Source of the DNA: Korobacter sp963703075
GTDB taxonomy: Bacteria; Acidobacteriota; Terriglobia; Terriglobales; Acidobacteriaceae
Reading direction: 5' to 3'
Assembly (NCBI GenBank): GCA_963703075.1
Contig: OY969786.1
Coordinates: 3,348,001-3,412,000, forward strand
Length of the DNA stretch: 64,000 nt
The notes under the pieces were generated by a model that was not told the DNA's origin, made no database searches, and saw nothing but the letters and a program-made list of their open reading frames with translations. The translations under genes were made by a program, and so were the position numbers. Shown here in pieces: positions 7,865 to 16,670 of the stretch (its first letter is position 1; every line of letters starts with the position of its first letter).

Positions 7865-8779
7865 ATGCGATTGAACCAACGCATACACCATATTCGCGTG
7901 CGTCCCTGCCACCGGCTTCAACCGGTGCACGCGAAATCGTTTCTAGGGTTCGCGCTCACCTTCTCCTTCCTGGTCGCATCTTCCACCGCCTTCGCCGGCA
8001 GCATCGCCGCCGTCGATGTCGATGGCCACAAGGTCTTCGTGAATGAAGAAGACAGCAAGTATGTCGCGCCGGACGGCCAGGCAACTCACTATTCCAAGAC
8101 TCTAATCTTCTGGAGCGCCACTGAGCGTCGCTGGAAGCCGGTGCCGCATGCCAATCCCGCGGCCCTGAACGCTGCCCGCAGCGCCGCCGACGAGGTCAAG
8201 AGTTTCGTCGTCTCTCAGCCCACGACCGCTCAGAACCCGGTCAAGGGCGTCGTTGAACCGGCCGACAAAGATCCAAATTTCGGCAAGCTTGCCCGTGGAT
8301 ATGCCGTCAGCAGCGCTGAATTGGAAGCTGCCATCAACCAGGCAGCCGCGCGTCACGGCGTCGATCCCAACCTTGTGAAGGCCATCATCAAGGTGGAATC
8401 CAACTTCAATCCCCGCGCCGTCTCCAACAAAGGCGCCATGGGACTCATGCAGTTGATGCCCGGCACCGCCCGCCAACTGAATGTTTCTAATCCCTTCGAC
8501 GTGCAGCAGAATGTCGATGCCGGGGTTCGTCACTTTCGGCAGCTACTGGAAGATTTTAAGGGGGATGTAAAACTTTCCCTGGCTGCCTACAACGCCGGAG
8601 AGAAGGCCGTCACCACCCACGGCGGAGTGCCGCCCTACCAGGAAACCCGCAATTACGTACGCCAGATCACGAATCTCTATAGTGGCGGCCAAACAATTCA
8701 CTTCGCCACCGCAACTCGTGAGCCCATTCGGGTTTACCGTGATCAACAAGGTGTGTTGACGTTCAATAACGTTGACTAA
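7865..8779 (+). CDS. Lytic transglycosylase (SLT domain, GH23)
   Basis: Periplasmic enzyme cleaving the MurNAc-GlcNAc bond of peptidoglycan with 1,6-anhydro formation. After an N-terminal export signal (about residues 24-44) and a domain of about 100 residues, the SLT fold spans roughly 150-285: catalytic E178 in KVESNFNP, GLMQLMP at 193-199, and AYNAGE at 241-246. The given ATG leaves a long N-terminal region before the hydrophobic core; a GTG at 7925 would give a more typical signal peptide, and neither has a strong ribosome site. The next gene is a peptidoglycan amidase, suggesting joint wall remodelling. Confidence 0.9.
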   Translation: MRLNQRIHHIRVRPCHRLQPVHAKSFLGFALTFSFLVASSTAFAGSIAAVDVDGHKVFVNEEDSKYVAPDGQATHYSKTLIFWSATERRWKPVPHANPAALNAARSAADEVKSFVVSQPTTAQNPVKGVVEPADKDPNFGKLARGYAVSSAELEAAINQAAARHGVDPNLVKAIIKVESNFNPRAVSNKGAMGLMQLMPGTARQLNVSNPFDVQQNVDAGVRHFRQLLEDFKGDVKLSLAAYNAGEKAVTTHGGVPPYQETRNYVRQITNLYSGGQTIHFATATREPIRVYRDQQGVLTFNNVD

Positions 8780-8828
8780 CCGGCCTCACCGTCCCATGCT
8801 AGCTGTAGGAGATCCAAAGCAGTCACCG

Positions 8829-10973
8829 ATGGGTTTCAGGATCCGCACGAACCGAAGTTATTCGTGGATCACAGTGTTGGTCCTGCTGACCACCATCGCT
8901 CCGTGTGTTCACGCCACCACTCCTGCCCAGAAGAAGCAGATCGCCCGTACCGCCTACGAACAAGCTGAGCGCATGCGCGAAGCCCTGAACGGCCGCCCGG
9001 AAAAGGACCGCACCCGCCAATCGTACCAGCGCGTCATCGATGCCTATAAGAAGGTGTATTACACCAGTGCTGCCTCCAGCCGTGCCGACGCCAGCATCGT
9101 CGCCGTCGCCGAGCTCCTCGCCGAAGAAGGCCGCAAGTTCCTCGATGAAAAGGTCCTCCGCGACGCCATCACCGAGTACGAGTTCCTCCGCAAGAATTAT
9201 CCCGGCAGCAAGTACCGCGTCGACGCCCTCTTCACCATCGGACAAATTTACGAAGAAGATCTGAAAGATACCGGGGCCGCCAAAGCGACCTTCGAAGATT
9301 TCCTCCAGCGCTATCCGAAATCCCAGCTCGCTGACCAGGCCCACAAGGCCCTCGCCGACATGAGCGCGCCTCCGCCACTTACTCCTAATGAAATGAAGGC
9401 CGCCGAGGTCGCAGCCAAGAAACACGCGGCCATGCCGACAGTGAATGGCATCCGCTTCTGGTCGACCCCGAACTACACCCGGGTGGCCATCGACCTCGAT
9501 GACGAAGTGAAGTACGAAGCCGGGCGCGTTCCTAAGCCCGATCGCATCTTCTTCGACCTGCACAACGCCAAGCTCGCCTCTACCCTGGTCGGCAAAACCT
9601 TCGAAGTCGGCGATGGCTTTCTCCGCACCGTGCGCGTCGCCCCCTATCAACGGGACATCGTGCGCATTGTGCTCGACGTCGAGGACGTTTCCGACTATTC
9701 AGCTTTTCTGTTACCTAATCCCTATCGCTTGATCATCGATATCCACGGCCGGAAGGCCAACACCGCGCTCGCTGCCAACCGGCAGGAACCCGCCGAGACC
9801 GAACCGCCGGACGAAACGCCCGACGCCACCCGGACCGAAATCGCCGACAGCCGAAAATCCGAGGGCGCGCTCAAATTCGAGAATCCTCGCAGCGAAACCC
9901 AGCGTCCCGAGACCGCCCAGAAACCCAACTTGCAGGACTCCTCCACCAACCCTGCGATGAAGAAAACCGGCGACCAGCTTCGCGCGGAAGCGGCTGAATA
10001 CGAACGCAAGTACAAGGAAGCCAAAGCCGAAGGGAAACCTCTACCAAAACCTGACCCGGACCTCGTCGGCAAGTCGAGCGGCGTTAAGGCTACCTCGCAG
10101 CCCACCACGAAACCAACCTACGAAGAGGTTGCGCCCAAGACCGGCAGCACCGCGAAACTTGCGAAGAAAGTCCACACCGATTCAACGGACGTCGCCGAGA
10201 TTCATGAAGCCGCTCCTCGTTCCAGCGGAGATCGCTCTCTCATCCGAGCCCTCGGCCTCAAGATCAACCGCATCGTAGTGGATGCCGGCCATGGTGGCCA
10301 CGATACCGGCACCATCGGTCCCGACGGACTGATGGAAAAGGACCTCGTCCTCGATGTCGCTGTCCGGCTCGGCAGCCTGCTCGAAAATCGGCTCGGCTCT
10401 GAAGTGATTTATACCCGCGACGACGACACCTTCGTTCCTCTCGAAACCCGCACCGCCATCGCCAACCAGAACCAGGCCGATCTCTTCATCTCCGTGCATG
10501 CCAACAGCAGCCGCGACGATTCCGCCCGCGGCGTCGAGACCTATTACCTCAATTTCACCTCGGACCCAGCCGCCCTCGAAGTTGCCGCTCGCGAAAACGC
10601 TGTCTCTCAGAAATCCATTCACGAATTACAGGACTTGGTGAAGAAGATCACCCTGAAAGAGAAAATCGACGAGTCCCACGAACTCGCCTCGGATGTTGAG
10701 TCATCCCTCGCAACCGGCCTGTCCTCCAAGTCCACCGCCATGCGCAATCGGGGCGTGAAGAAAGCACCATTCATCGTCCTCATCGGCGCCAATATGCCCA
10801 GCATCCTCGCCGAAATCTCATTCCTCAGTAATCCAGGCGACGAAAAGAAGCTCCAAACTCCCGAATATCGACAAAAAATCGCCGAATCTCTCTATAAAGG
10901 CATCGCTAAGTACGTCAGCAGTTTGAGCAGCGTAAAAGTCGCCCAGCAAACCACCAAAAACACCGGCGAGTAA
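8829..10973 (+). CDS. N-acetylmuramoyl-L-alanine amidase with AMIN domain
   Basis: Zinc amidase that removes stem peptides from peptidoglycan (AmiC-like). From the ATG at 8829 (714 aa) there is a signal peptide (about 1-29), a helical TPR-like part with YPGSKYRVDALF-type repeats (35-180), an AMIN domain (about 206-305) for envelope targeting, a long charged Pro/Glu/Lys linker (310-470) and the Amidase_3 domain (479-705). Zinc and catalytic residues are seen in DAGHGGHD, MEKDLVLD, SVHANSS and ILAEISFLSN. An in-frame TTG at 8772 overlaps the preceding stop but would bury the signal peptide. It follows the transglycosylase by about 50 bp, probably as one operon. Confidence 0.9.
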   Translation: MGFRIRTNRSYSWITVLVLLTTIAPCVHATTPAQKKQIARTAYEQAERMREALNGRPEKDRTRQSYQRVIDAYKKVYYTSAASSRADASIVAVAELLAEEGRKFLDEKVLRDAITEYEFLRKNYPGSKYRVDALFTIGQIYEEDLKDTGAAKATFEDFLQRYPKSQLADQAHKALADMSAPPPLTPNEMKAAEVAAKKHAAMPTVNGIRFWSTPNYTRVAIDLDDEVKYEAGRVPKPDRIFFDLHNAKLASTLVGKTFEVGDGFLRTVRVAPYQRDIVRIVLDVEDVSDYSAFLLPNPYRLIIDIHGRKANTALAANRQEPAETEPPDETPDATRTEIADSRKSEGALKFENPRSETQRPETAQKPNLQDSSTNPAMKKTGDQLRAEAAEYERKYKEAKAEGKPLPKPDPDLVGKSSGVKATSQPTTKPTYEEVAPKTGSTAKLAKKVHTDSTDVAEIHEAAPRSSGDRSLIRALGLKINRIVVDAGHGGHDTGTIGPDGLMEKDLVLDVAVRLGSLLENRLGSEVIYTRDDDTFVPLETRTAIANQNQADLFISVHANSSRDDSARGVETYYLNFTSDPAALEVAARENAVSQKSIHELQDLVKKITLKEKIDESHELASDVESSLATGLSSKSTAMRNRGVKKAPFIVLIGANMPSILAEISFLSNPGDEKKLQTPEYRQKIAESLYKGIAKYVSSLSSVKVAQQTTKNTGE

Positions 10974-11126
10974 GGGCAGTCCGCTGCCGCTATCCGGTAA
11001 ACCTGGTGAACGTCTTTGCCTTACCCGACGGCGAAGCGCGGAAGGCTGGCAGCGCCTGTCCCCTTTCCGGAAACTTCTCCCCAATCCGTGTAGTCTAATA
11101 GCAAGACCTCCGGGCCTATTCTCGTC

Positions 11127-12182
11127 ATGAAACGTCTTTTTGCCCTCGTTGCCGCGCTCTGTTTCCTCACCTTGGGGGCTTTCGCCGCCGACCCCGCTCT
11201 CCTGCCGCAAAGCTTTGCCGGATGGGAGAAGTCCCAGACCGTTAAGCACGGCACCACTCCATCACAGGCCGACGCTGCCTTCCCCGCAGTCCTCAAAGAG
11301 TACGGTTTCCACGACTTCGAATCTGCCGACTACAATCGCGGCGGACGCCACATCACCATCAAAGCCGCTCGTTTCGACAATGTGAGTGGCGCCTATGGCG
11401 CCTTCACCTTCTATCGCGCCCCTGAGATGCAGCGCGAAGAAATTGGCGACGACGCCGCTTCCGCCAATCAGCGCATCCTTTTCTATCGCAGCAACGTCTT
11501 AGTCGACGCCACCCTCGACCAGATCACTGCCATGTCGGCCGCTGACCTCCGCGCCCTGGCCAAAGAACTTCCCCAGGCGCAGGGCAATGACGCCACTCCT
11601 CCCAACCTCCCGGGTTATCTCCCCAAAGAAAAAGCCGTTCCCGGCACTGCCAAGTACGTGATGGGTCCGCAGGCGCTGAATCTTGTGCACGCCCCCGTCA
11701 CTGCCGACCAGGTGAACTTCGAAAAGTTTGGATCGGATGCCGAGGTCGTTCTGGGCCAATATGAGGACCAGGGTAATCAGTCCACCATGGTCGTGATCTC
11801 GTATCCGACTAAAGAGATCGCTACCGAGCGCTTGCAAAACCTGGAATCCGCCATGCAGTCGGCCCCCGGCTTCGTCGCCAAGCGGAGCGGCGACAAAGTC
11901 ATCCTCATGACCGGCGATCTTCCCCTCGCCGATGCCAAGGGTCTCGTCGGATCGGTCAACTTTGATGCCACCGTCAGTTGGACGCAGGCGACCAGCCTCG
12001 CTCCGAAAGATAATGTCGGGAATCTGATTGTCGCCGTCTTCAGCCTGATTGGCGTCCTCCTGCTGGTCGGCTTGATCTTCGGCGTCTTTTTCGGCGGTAT
12101 CCGCGTCCTCATCCGTCGCGTCCTCCCTACCCGTTTTCACAAGGAAGACGAGGAGGAATTCATCAGCTTGGATTTACGGTAA
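11127..12182 (+). CDS. Secreted/membrane protein, DUF6599-like
   Basis: A 351-residue protein with a cleavable signal (MKRLFALVAALCFLTLGAFA) and one transmembrane segment near the C-terminus (about 298-328, LIVAVFSLIGVLLLVGLI and a following glycine-rich stretch) with a basic/acidic cytoplasmic tail. The exported middle part resembles the DUF6599 family known mainly from acidobacteria; recognition is by pattern only. The motif GAYGAFTFYR near residue 90 is characteristic. It sits about 150 bp after the amidase on the same strand; the role is unknown. Confidence 0.78.
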   Translation: MKRLFALVAALCFLTLGAFAADPALLPQSFAGWEKSQTVKHGTTPSQADAAFPAVLKEYGFHDFESADYNRGGRHITIKAARFDNVSGAYGAFTFYRAPEMQREEIGDDAASANQRILFYRSNVLVDATLDQITAMSAADLRALAKELPQAQGNDATPPNLPGYLPKEKAVPGTAKYVMGPQALNLVHAPVTADQVNFEKFGSDAEVVLGQYEDQGNQSTMVVISYPTKEIATERLQNLESAMQSAPGFVAKRSGDKVILMTGDLPLADAKGLVGSVNFDATVSWTQATSLAPKDNVGNLIVAVFSLIGVLLLVGLIFGVFFGGIRVLIRRVLPTRFHKEDEEEFISLDLR

Positions 12183-12306
12183 GTGGCCGAATTTCCCCCA
12201 CTTACCAATCGGATTCCTACCCGGATGACAATTTTTGTCACTTTTGCAAGTCGAGCCTGAAGTTGTAAGTTATTGAAGAATAAGACATTTAAACTCCAGA
12301 AATCGC

Positions 12307-12335
12307 TTGACACCCCCCTACCCACCTCATAGTAT
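12307..12335 (+). promoter_or_regulatory. Near-consensus sigma70 promoter in an intergenic region
   Basis: TTGACA (12307-12312) and TAGTAT (12330-12335) are separated by exactly 17 bases. Predicted start about 12342. It does not lead directly into an open frame: a terminator hairpin follows at 12392-12424, before the next gene at 12574. Confidence 0.75.
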
Positions 12336-12341
12336 TTGTTC

Positions 12342-12424
12342 CAGAAAGTTTCTACGGTCTAGCCTCCGTTGGAACTATTCTCCCTTGAAGGAAAGGCCGC
12401 CTGAGTTGCCGGGCGGCCTTTTCC
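12342..12424 (+). ncRNA. Candidate small RNA or leader/attenuator
   Basis: About 80 nt lie between a strong promoter and an intrinsic terminator, with no open frame of note. Inside are nested complementary segments: GTTCCA (12338-12343) with TGGAAC (12370-12375), and ACGG (12354-12357) with CCGT (12366-12369). The outer 5' arm straddles the predicted start, so the full stem may not exist. Either it is a free-standing small RNA, or the leader of the S9 peptidase gene that begins 150 nt later, with read-through controlled at the terminator. No known RNA family is recognised. Confidence 0.42.
12392..12424 (+). terminator. Intrinsic terminator
   Basis: A strong stem AAGGCCGCC / GGGCGGCCTT (12393-12401 with 12411-12420) with a nine-base loop is followed by ttcctttg. 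It lies 210 bases beyond the DUF6599-like gene, so it belongs more naturally to the short transcript starting near 12342. Confidence 0.75.
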
Positions 12425-12573
12425 TTTGCGTCATTTTTCGCAGTGACACATCCGTGACACATTCACCACACCGAACGACTGCTTCTGTCCGCGTCTATCA
12501 GAAATTCTGCAAACCGTTTCCTTGACTCCGCGATTCATTCTCATTTTTTCGCCGATGTTATCCTCACTCGTTT

Positions 12574-14667
12574 ATGGGAATCAGACGGTTCTTCCTTTTC
12601 TCTTTCCTTCTTCTCGCAACATCCCTTTCTTTCGCCGCCGAATTCACCATCGAGCAGGTACTGGGATCGCCTTTTCCATCGGAACTGGTAGCCGCACGTG
12701 ACGCGCAACGGATTGCGTGGGTCTTTGACCTTCGTGGTGAACGCAACGTGTGGGTTGCCGAAGCTCCTGATTTTCGTGCGCGCCAAATCACGCACTATCG
12801 TGGCGACGATGGCATGCCCATTGCTGCCCTCACCCTCACCACCGATGGAAAAACGATTCTTTACGCGCGTGGCTCCGAGTTGAACTCTTCCGGAACCGTC
12901 GCTAACCCGCAGAGTCTTACCGCTGGTACGAAGCAACAGGTATTTGCCGTGGAAGTTGGCAAGGGCGAACCGCGCCTGCTCGGCGACATGGGATGTGGCG
13001 ACGAAGGATGCGAAGACATCCAGATTTCGCCCGACAACAAGTGGGCGGCGTGGTCCACAAAAACTTCGATCATGATCGCCCCGCTGGACGGTAAGCAGGC
13101 GGCGAAGAAGCTGAACGAAATCCGCGGCGATCTCTCAGAGCCGCGCTGGGCGCCCGATAGCCAGCGACTTGCCTTCCAAGTCGGTCGCAAAGATCACAGC
13201 TTTATCGCCATCCAGGAAATTCATGGCGCGGAAGTGCATTACCTGGCGCCTACCACCAACCGCGACGCTTTTCCCCGCTGGTCAGCCGATGGCAAGCAAG
13301 TCGCCTTTGTTCGTCGGCCCGGAGCCGAAGCGAAGCTGCCCATCATTCCTCAGCGTCCGAATCCTTGGTCCATCTGGATTGCCGATGCGAACACCTTCCA
13401 GGCGAAGGAGATCTGGCACAGCGGCGACCAGATGCGCGATTCCTTTCCCAACTTTCTGGGGGGCTCCTTCTTCTTTGCCGGAGACCGCGTCGTCTTCGAC
13501 TCCACCCGCGACAACCGTAACCATCTCTACTCGGTTTCGGTAAACGGTGGCGAACCGGCTCAACTCACCTCCGGCAACTTCGACGTCGAAGACGTATCGC
13601 TCAGCAAAGACAGTCAATGGCTCGTCTTCTCCTCCAACGAGTTCACCGCCGACCCCAAGGACGAAGATCGCCGCCATCTCTGGAAAGTCGCTGTCGTTGG
13701 CGGCCAGCGTCAGCCTCTCAGCCAAGGTGCGTCCATCGAATGGGCTCCCGTTGTGGTCGGCGACAAGATCGTCTGCCTTGGTTCGACCGCGACCTCGCCC
13801 GCGATGCCCTACCTCTTGACCGCTGCCGGCCGCACCATGCTTGCCCCCGATGTTTTGCCCAAAGACTTTCCATCGGATCAGCTCGTCGTTCCCCAGCAGG
13901 TCGTCTTCGACAGCACCGAAGGCTTCAAGATTCACGGCCAGCTCTTCGTTCCCAAGGACGGCAAGGCCACCCATCCCGCTCTGATCTTTACTCATGGCGG
14001 CCCCAGCCGCCAGATGCTGCTCGGCTTCCATTACAGGCACTACTATCACAACGCCTACGCCATGAATGAATACCTGGCGAGCAAAGGATACGTGGTCCTC
14101 TCAGTGAACTATCGCCTTGGCATCATGTACGGCTACGATTTTCACAATCCGCCGCATACCGTGTGGCGCGGCGCCTCCGAGTACGACGATGTCGTGGCCG
14201 GCGCGCACTATCTGCAGTCGTTACCGATCGTCGACAAAAGCAAGCTCGGCCTGTGGGGCGGATCCTACGGCGGATTCCTCACTGCCATGGGTCTTGCCCG
14301 AAACTCCGACATCTTCTCCGCCGGCGTCGATTTCCACGGCGTTCATGATTGGTCGGCGTTCCTGCCCGACTGGGTGCACGATCCGGCTGCCTCGCCAGAT
14401 TTCAAGGAAGCAGAAAAGCTTGCCTTTGATTCGTCTCCCGAAGCCTCACTCCACACCTGGAAGTCGCCGGTGTTGTTGATCCAGGGCGACGATGACCGCA
14501 ATGTGCCCTTCTCCCAAAGCGTGGATCTCGCGGCGAAATTGAAAGATCATGGCGTTGCGGTCGACGAACTGATCTTCCCCGACGAGATCCACGCCTTCCT
14601 CATGTGGAAGACGTGGGTTAAGGCGTACAGCGCGGAAGTTGAGTACTTCGATCGCAAGCTTAAGTAG
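12574..14667 (+). CDS. Prolyl oligopeptidase family (S9) secreted serine peptidase
   Basis: A 697-residue exported hydrolase related to dipeptidyl-peptidase/acylaminoacyl-peptidases. The signal peptide covers about 1-21 (FLLLATSLSFA). Residues 30-420 form WD40/TolB-like beta-propeller repeats with the typical SPDNKWAAW and SKDSQWLVFSS strings. The C-terminal alpha/beta hydrolase domain has the triad S564 in GGSYGG, D641 in QGDDDRNVP and H673 in DEIHAF. It would trim short peptides in the periplasm or outside. Its 3' end overlaps the convergent YdjM-like gene by eight bases. Confidence 0.93.
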   Translation: MGIRRFFLFSFLLLATSLSFAAEFTIEQVLGSPFPSELVAARDAQRIAWVFDLRGERNVWVAEAPDFRARQITHYRGDDGMPIAALTLTTDGKTILYARGSELNSSGTVANPQSLTAGTKQQVFAVEVGKGEPRLLGDMGCGDEGCEDIQISPDNKWAAWSTKTSIMIAPLDGKQAAKKLNEIRGDLSEPRWAPDSQRLAFQVGRKDHSFIAIQEIHGAEVHYLAPTTNRDAFPRWSADGKQVAFVRRPGAEAKLPIIPQRPNPWSIWIADANTFQAKEIWHSGDQMRDSFPNFLGGSFFFAGDRVVFDSTRDNRNHLYSVSVNGGEPAQLTSGNFDVEDVSLSKDSQWLVFSSNEFTADPKDEDRRHLWKVAVVGGQRQPLSQGASIEWAPVVVGDKIVCLGSTATSPAMPYLLTAAGRTMLAPDVLPKDFPSDQLVVPQQVVFDSTEGFKIHGQLFVPKDGKATHPALIFTHGGPSRQMLLGFHYRHYYHNAYAMNEYLASKGYVVLSVNYRLGIMYGYDFHNPPHTVWRGASEYDDVVAGAHYLQSLPIVDKSKLGLWGGSYGGFLTAMGLARNSDIFSAGVDFHGVHDWSAFLPDWVHDPAASPDFKEAEKLAFDSSPEASLHTWKSPVLLIQGDDDRNVPFSQSVDLAAKLKDHGVAVDELIFPDEIHAFLMWKTWVKAYSAEVEYFDRKLK

Positions 14668-15313
14668 TCCGAATCTCCCGGTGCCGGTCGATCCAGTATC
14701 CCCAGGGCACGAAGATCCACATCGTCAGACCGCCCCACGCAATTTGTTTTGGGTCGGGCACATCCGATCCGAACGACGAGAGCACGTACATCACAATCAG
14801 GAAAAGAAGCAGTCCCCATAACGCAAAGCTCCCGATTTTGTCCTTAGCGCGCGTGCTCCTCAAGTACACCGCTGCCCCCGCGACAAACATCGCGATCTCC
14901 ACGATCAAAGTCCATGTAATCGAGTTCCACAGTCCCAGCCCCACCTTCGGTCCTCCCGGATAGAGCGGGAGATCCGGCCGGTGCGTGAACCAGTCCAGCA
15001 CCCAGTGGCTGATGACCAGTGCCGCCAGCAAAACTGCACCACGCGGGTTGCGCTTAAAAGCAAAATACGTTCCCCCAAACAGCACTGCCCATCCCAGCAC
15101 TGCCGCCAAGCTGTGGGTGTAAGGGAAGCGCACGAAATCGAACGGAGAGAATCGCGTGATCCCCGGCTCAGTTCGCACCTCTTCCAGCCCAAATAGCAGG
15201 AAGATCGGCCAAAGAAGATCGAGCCATTGCGCCGCCATGATCAGCGTTCCCAGCCTTACACGCGGGTCCGCCTTCTGGGCAGCCAGTGCGACCGCAAAGT
15301 GCCCAACGAACAT
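14660..15313 (-). CDS. YdjM/DUF457-like membrane protein (metal-dependent hydrolase-like)
   Basis: A 217-residue polytopic membrane protein beginning MFVGHFAVALAAQ, with the HxxxD-type motif ISHWVLDWFTH about 100 residues in and about five hydrophobic segments. This fits the LexA-regulated/YdjM family of putative membrane hydrolases, whose activity is not established. An AGGAGG ribosome site lies eight bases before the ATG at 15313, which decides the start over a longer frame. It is divergent from the MFS gene, sharing a short intergenic region. Confidence 0.75.
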   Translation of the reverse strand: MFVGHFAVALAAQKADPRVRLGTLIMAAQWLDLLWPIFLLFGLEEVRTEPGITRFSPFDFVRFPYTHSLAAVLGWAVLFGGTYFAFKRNPRGAVLLAALVISHWVLDWFTHRPDLPLYPGGPKVGLGLWNSITWTLIVEIAMFVAGAAVYLRSTRAKDKIGSFALWGLLLFLIVMYVLSSFGSDVPDPKQIAWGGLTMWIFVPWGYWIDRHREIRTT

Positions 15314-15381
15314 CCTCTGACCTCCTGCCTGTGACGCTTGTCGTTGCACATCCTCCCATAAACACCGCATCATGGGAACAC

Positions 15382-16608
15382 GTGAGCGTTTCGGCTTCGA
15401 ATTCGAATCTCGCAAGCAGCCGCGCCAGCCTCGCCGCCGTGATGCTCGCCGGCACCTGCACGTTCCTCAACGTCTACTGCACCCAGCCGATGCTTCCCTT
15501 TCTCCGCCGCTTGTTCCACGCTTCCGAACTACAGGTGAGCCTCACTGTCAGCGCCACCACCTTCGGCGTCGCATTGGCGGCTCCTATCGTGGGGTTGATG
15601 GCCGAGCGCATCGGCCGCAAAAAGGTCATCGTTCCCTCGCTCTTTCTCCTCACCATCCCAACTCTCATGGCCGCCACTTCCACCGGCATCTGGTCGCTGG
15701 TGTTCTGGAGATTTCTCCAGGGCATCTTCGTTCCCGGCATCATCGCCGTGATGATTGCCTACATCGGCGAAGAGTTCGCCGGAAAAACCGTCGGCACCGT
15801 GATGGCCGCCTATGTTACTGGAACCGTTTTCGGTGGCTTCCTCGGCCGCTTCATCGCCGGACTCGTCGCCACTCACTGGCACTGGCACGCCTCGTTCCTC
15901 ATCATCGGCGTCATCAACTTCCTCGGAGCCCTCGCCGTCCGCCAATGGCTTCCGAAGGCAAAACACTTTGTGCCCGCCAAGAACGCCGCATCCGTGATGC
16001 GAGACATTCGCATGCATCTGCGCAATCCACGCCTGCTCGCAACCTTTGCCATGGGCTTTGGCGTCCTGTTTTCGCTCGTGGGCGCCTTCACGTATGTAAA
16101 CTTCTATCTCGCCGAGCCGCCCTTTCTGCTCACCAGCGCAGCCCTCGGCAGCATCTTCTGCGTTTATCTGCTCGGGCTTGTCATCACTCCGCTCTCGGGT
16201 CGCTTCCTCGACCGCAGCGGCTTTCGTCCCACCGTCCTGCTTGCCCTCACCTTCGCCGTCAGCGGATTAGCCTGTACTCTCTCGCGCCACCTCTGGATCG
16301 TGGTCTTAGGACTCGCGCTCTTCTCCTCCGGCAACTTCATCTACCAGGCCGCCGCCACCGTGCAGACCGGCATCAATGCCGGCCGCGCCCGCTCCTCTGC
16401 TGCCGGTCTCTACGTCACTCTCTACTATGTCGGAGGCAGTGCCGGGGCAACCGTTCTCGGATGGATCTGGCTCTGGCGCGGCTGGCATGCCTGCGTCGCC
16501 GCCCTGGCGCTCGCTTCCGTCGTCACCCTGGGCTTCGCCTTCCTCAGCAGCACGGGGAGCGAACGCATCTCCGCCGAGTTGGTCAGCGAAACCGCCGAAC
16601 TCAGCTAA
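15382..16608 (+). CDS. MFS transporter (YnfM/arabinose-efflux type)
   Basis: A 408-residue protein with about 12 transmembrane segments. The inter-helix 2-3 motif GLMAERIGRKKVI (MFS motif A) is clear, followed by RFLQGIFVPGI (motif B-like). The substrate is unknown; relatives export sugars, drugs or metabolites by proton antiport. The start is taken at the GTG at 15382; an ATG at 15286 would extend into the divergent gene and add non-conserved residues. Not part of an evident operon. Confidence 0.85.
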   Translation: MSVSASNSNLASSRASLAAVMLAGTCTFLNVYCTQPMLPFLRRLFHASELQVSLTVSATTFGVALAAPIVGLMAERIGRKKVIVPSLFLLTIPTLMAATSTGIWSLVFWRFLQGIFVPGIIAVMIAYIGEEFAGKTVGTVMAAYVTGTVFGGFLGRFIAGLVATHWHWHASFLIIGVINFLGALAVRQWLPKAKHFVPAKNAASVMRDIRMHLRNPRLLATFAMGFGVLFSLVGAFTYVNFYLAEPPFLLTSAALGSIFCVYLLGLVITPLSGRFLDRSGFRPTVLLALTFAVSGLACTLSRHLWIVVLGLALFSSGNFIYQAAATVQTGINAGRARSSAAGLYVTLYYVGGSAGATVLGWIWLWRGWHACVAALALASVVTLGFAFLSSTGSERISAELVSETAELS

Positions 16609-16670
16609 TCCTCCGCAAGCATCGCCGGATGGTTTACATTTGTGAGGCGTTTGATCCCTACTCGCGGAGG

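Larger units (their letters stand above)
12183..12573. other. 391-bp intergenic region with promoter, candidate RNA and terminator
   Basis: Apart from the elements listed separately, 12183-12306 holds an AT-richer stretch without an open frame. 12425-12573 contains two tandem gtgacacat-like strings near 12441-12462 and the leader of the S9 peptidase, with no second clear promoter or strong Shine-Dalgarno. Confidence 0.6.

Noticed and set aside
12342..12391. Purine-type riboswitch (gtttctac string)
   Set aside because: A short string resembles the purine junction, but the two loop-bearing helices of that aptamer are absent.
15372..16670. Long arginine/histidine-rich frame continuous with galM
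   Set aside because: This part overlaps the MFS transporter in another phase and has the R/H/P composition of a shadow; the real galM starts at the signal peptide near 16671.
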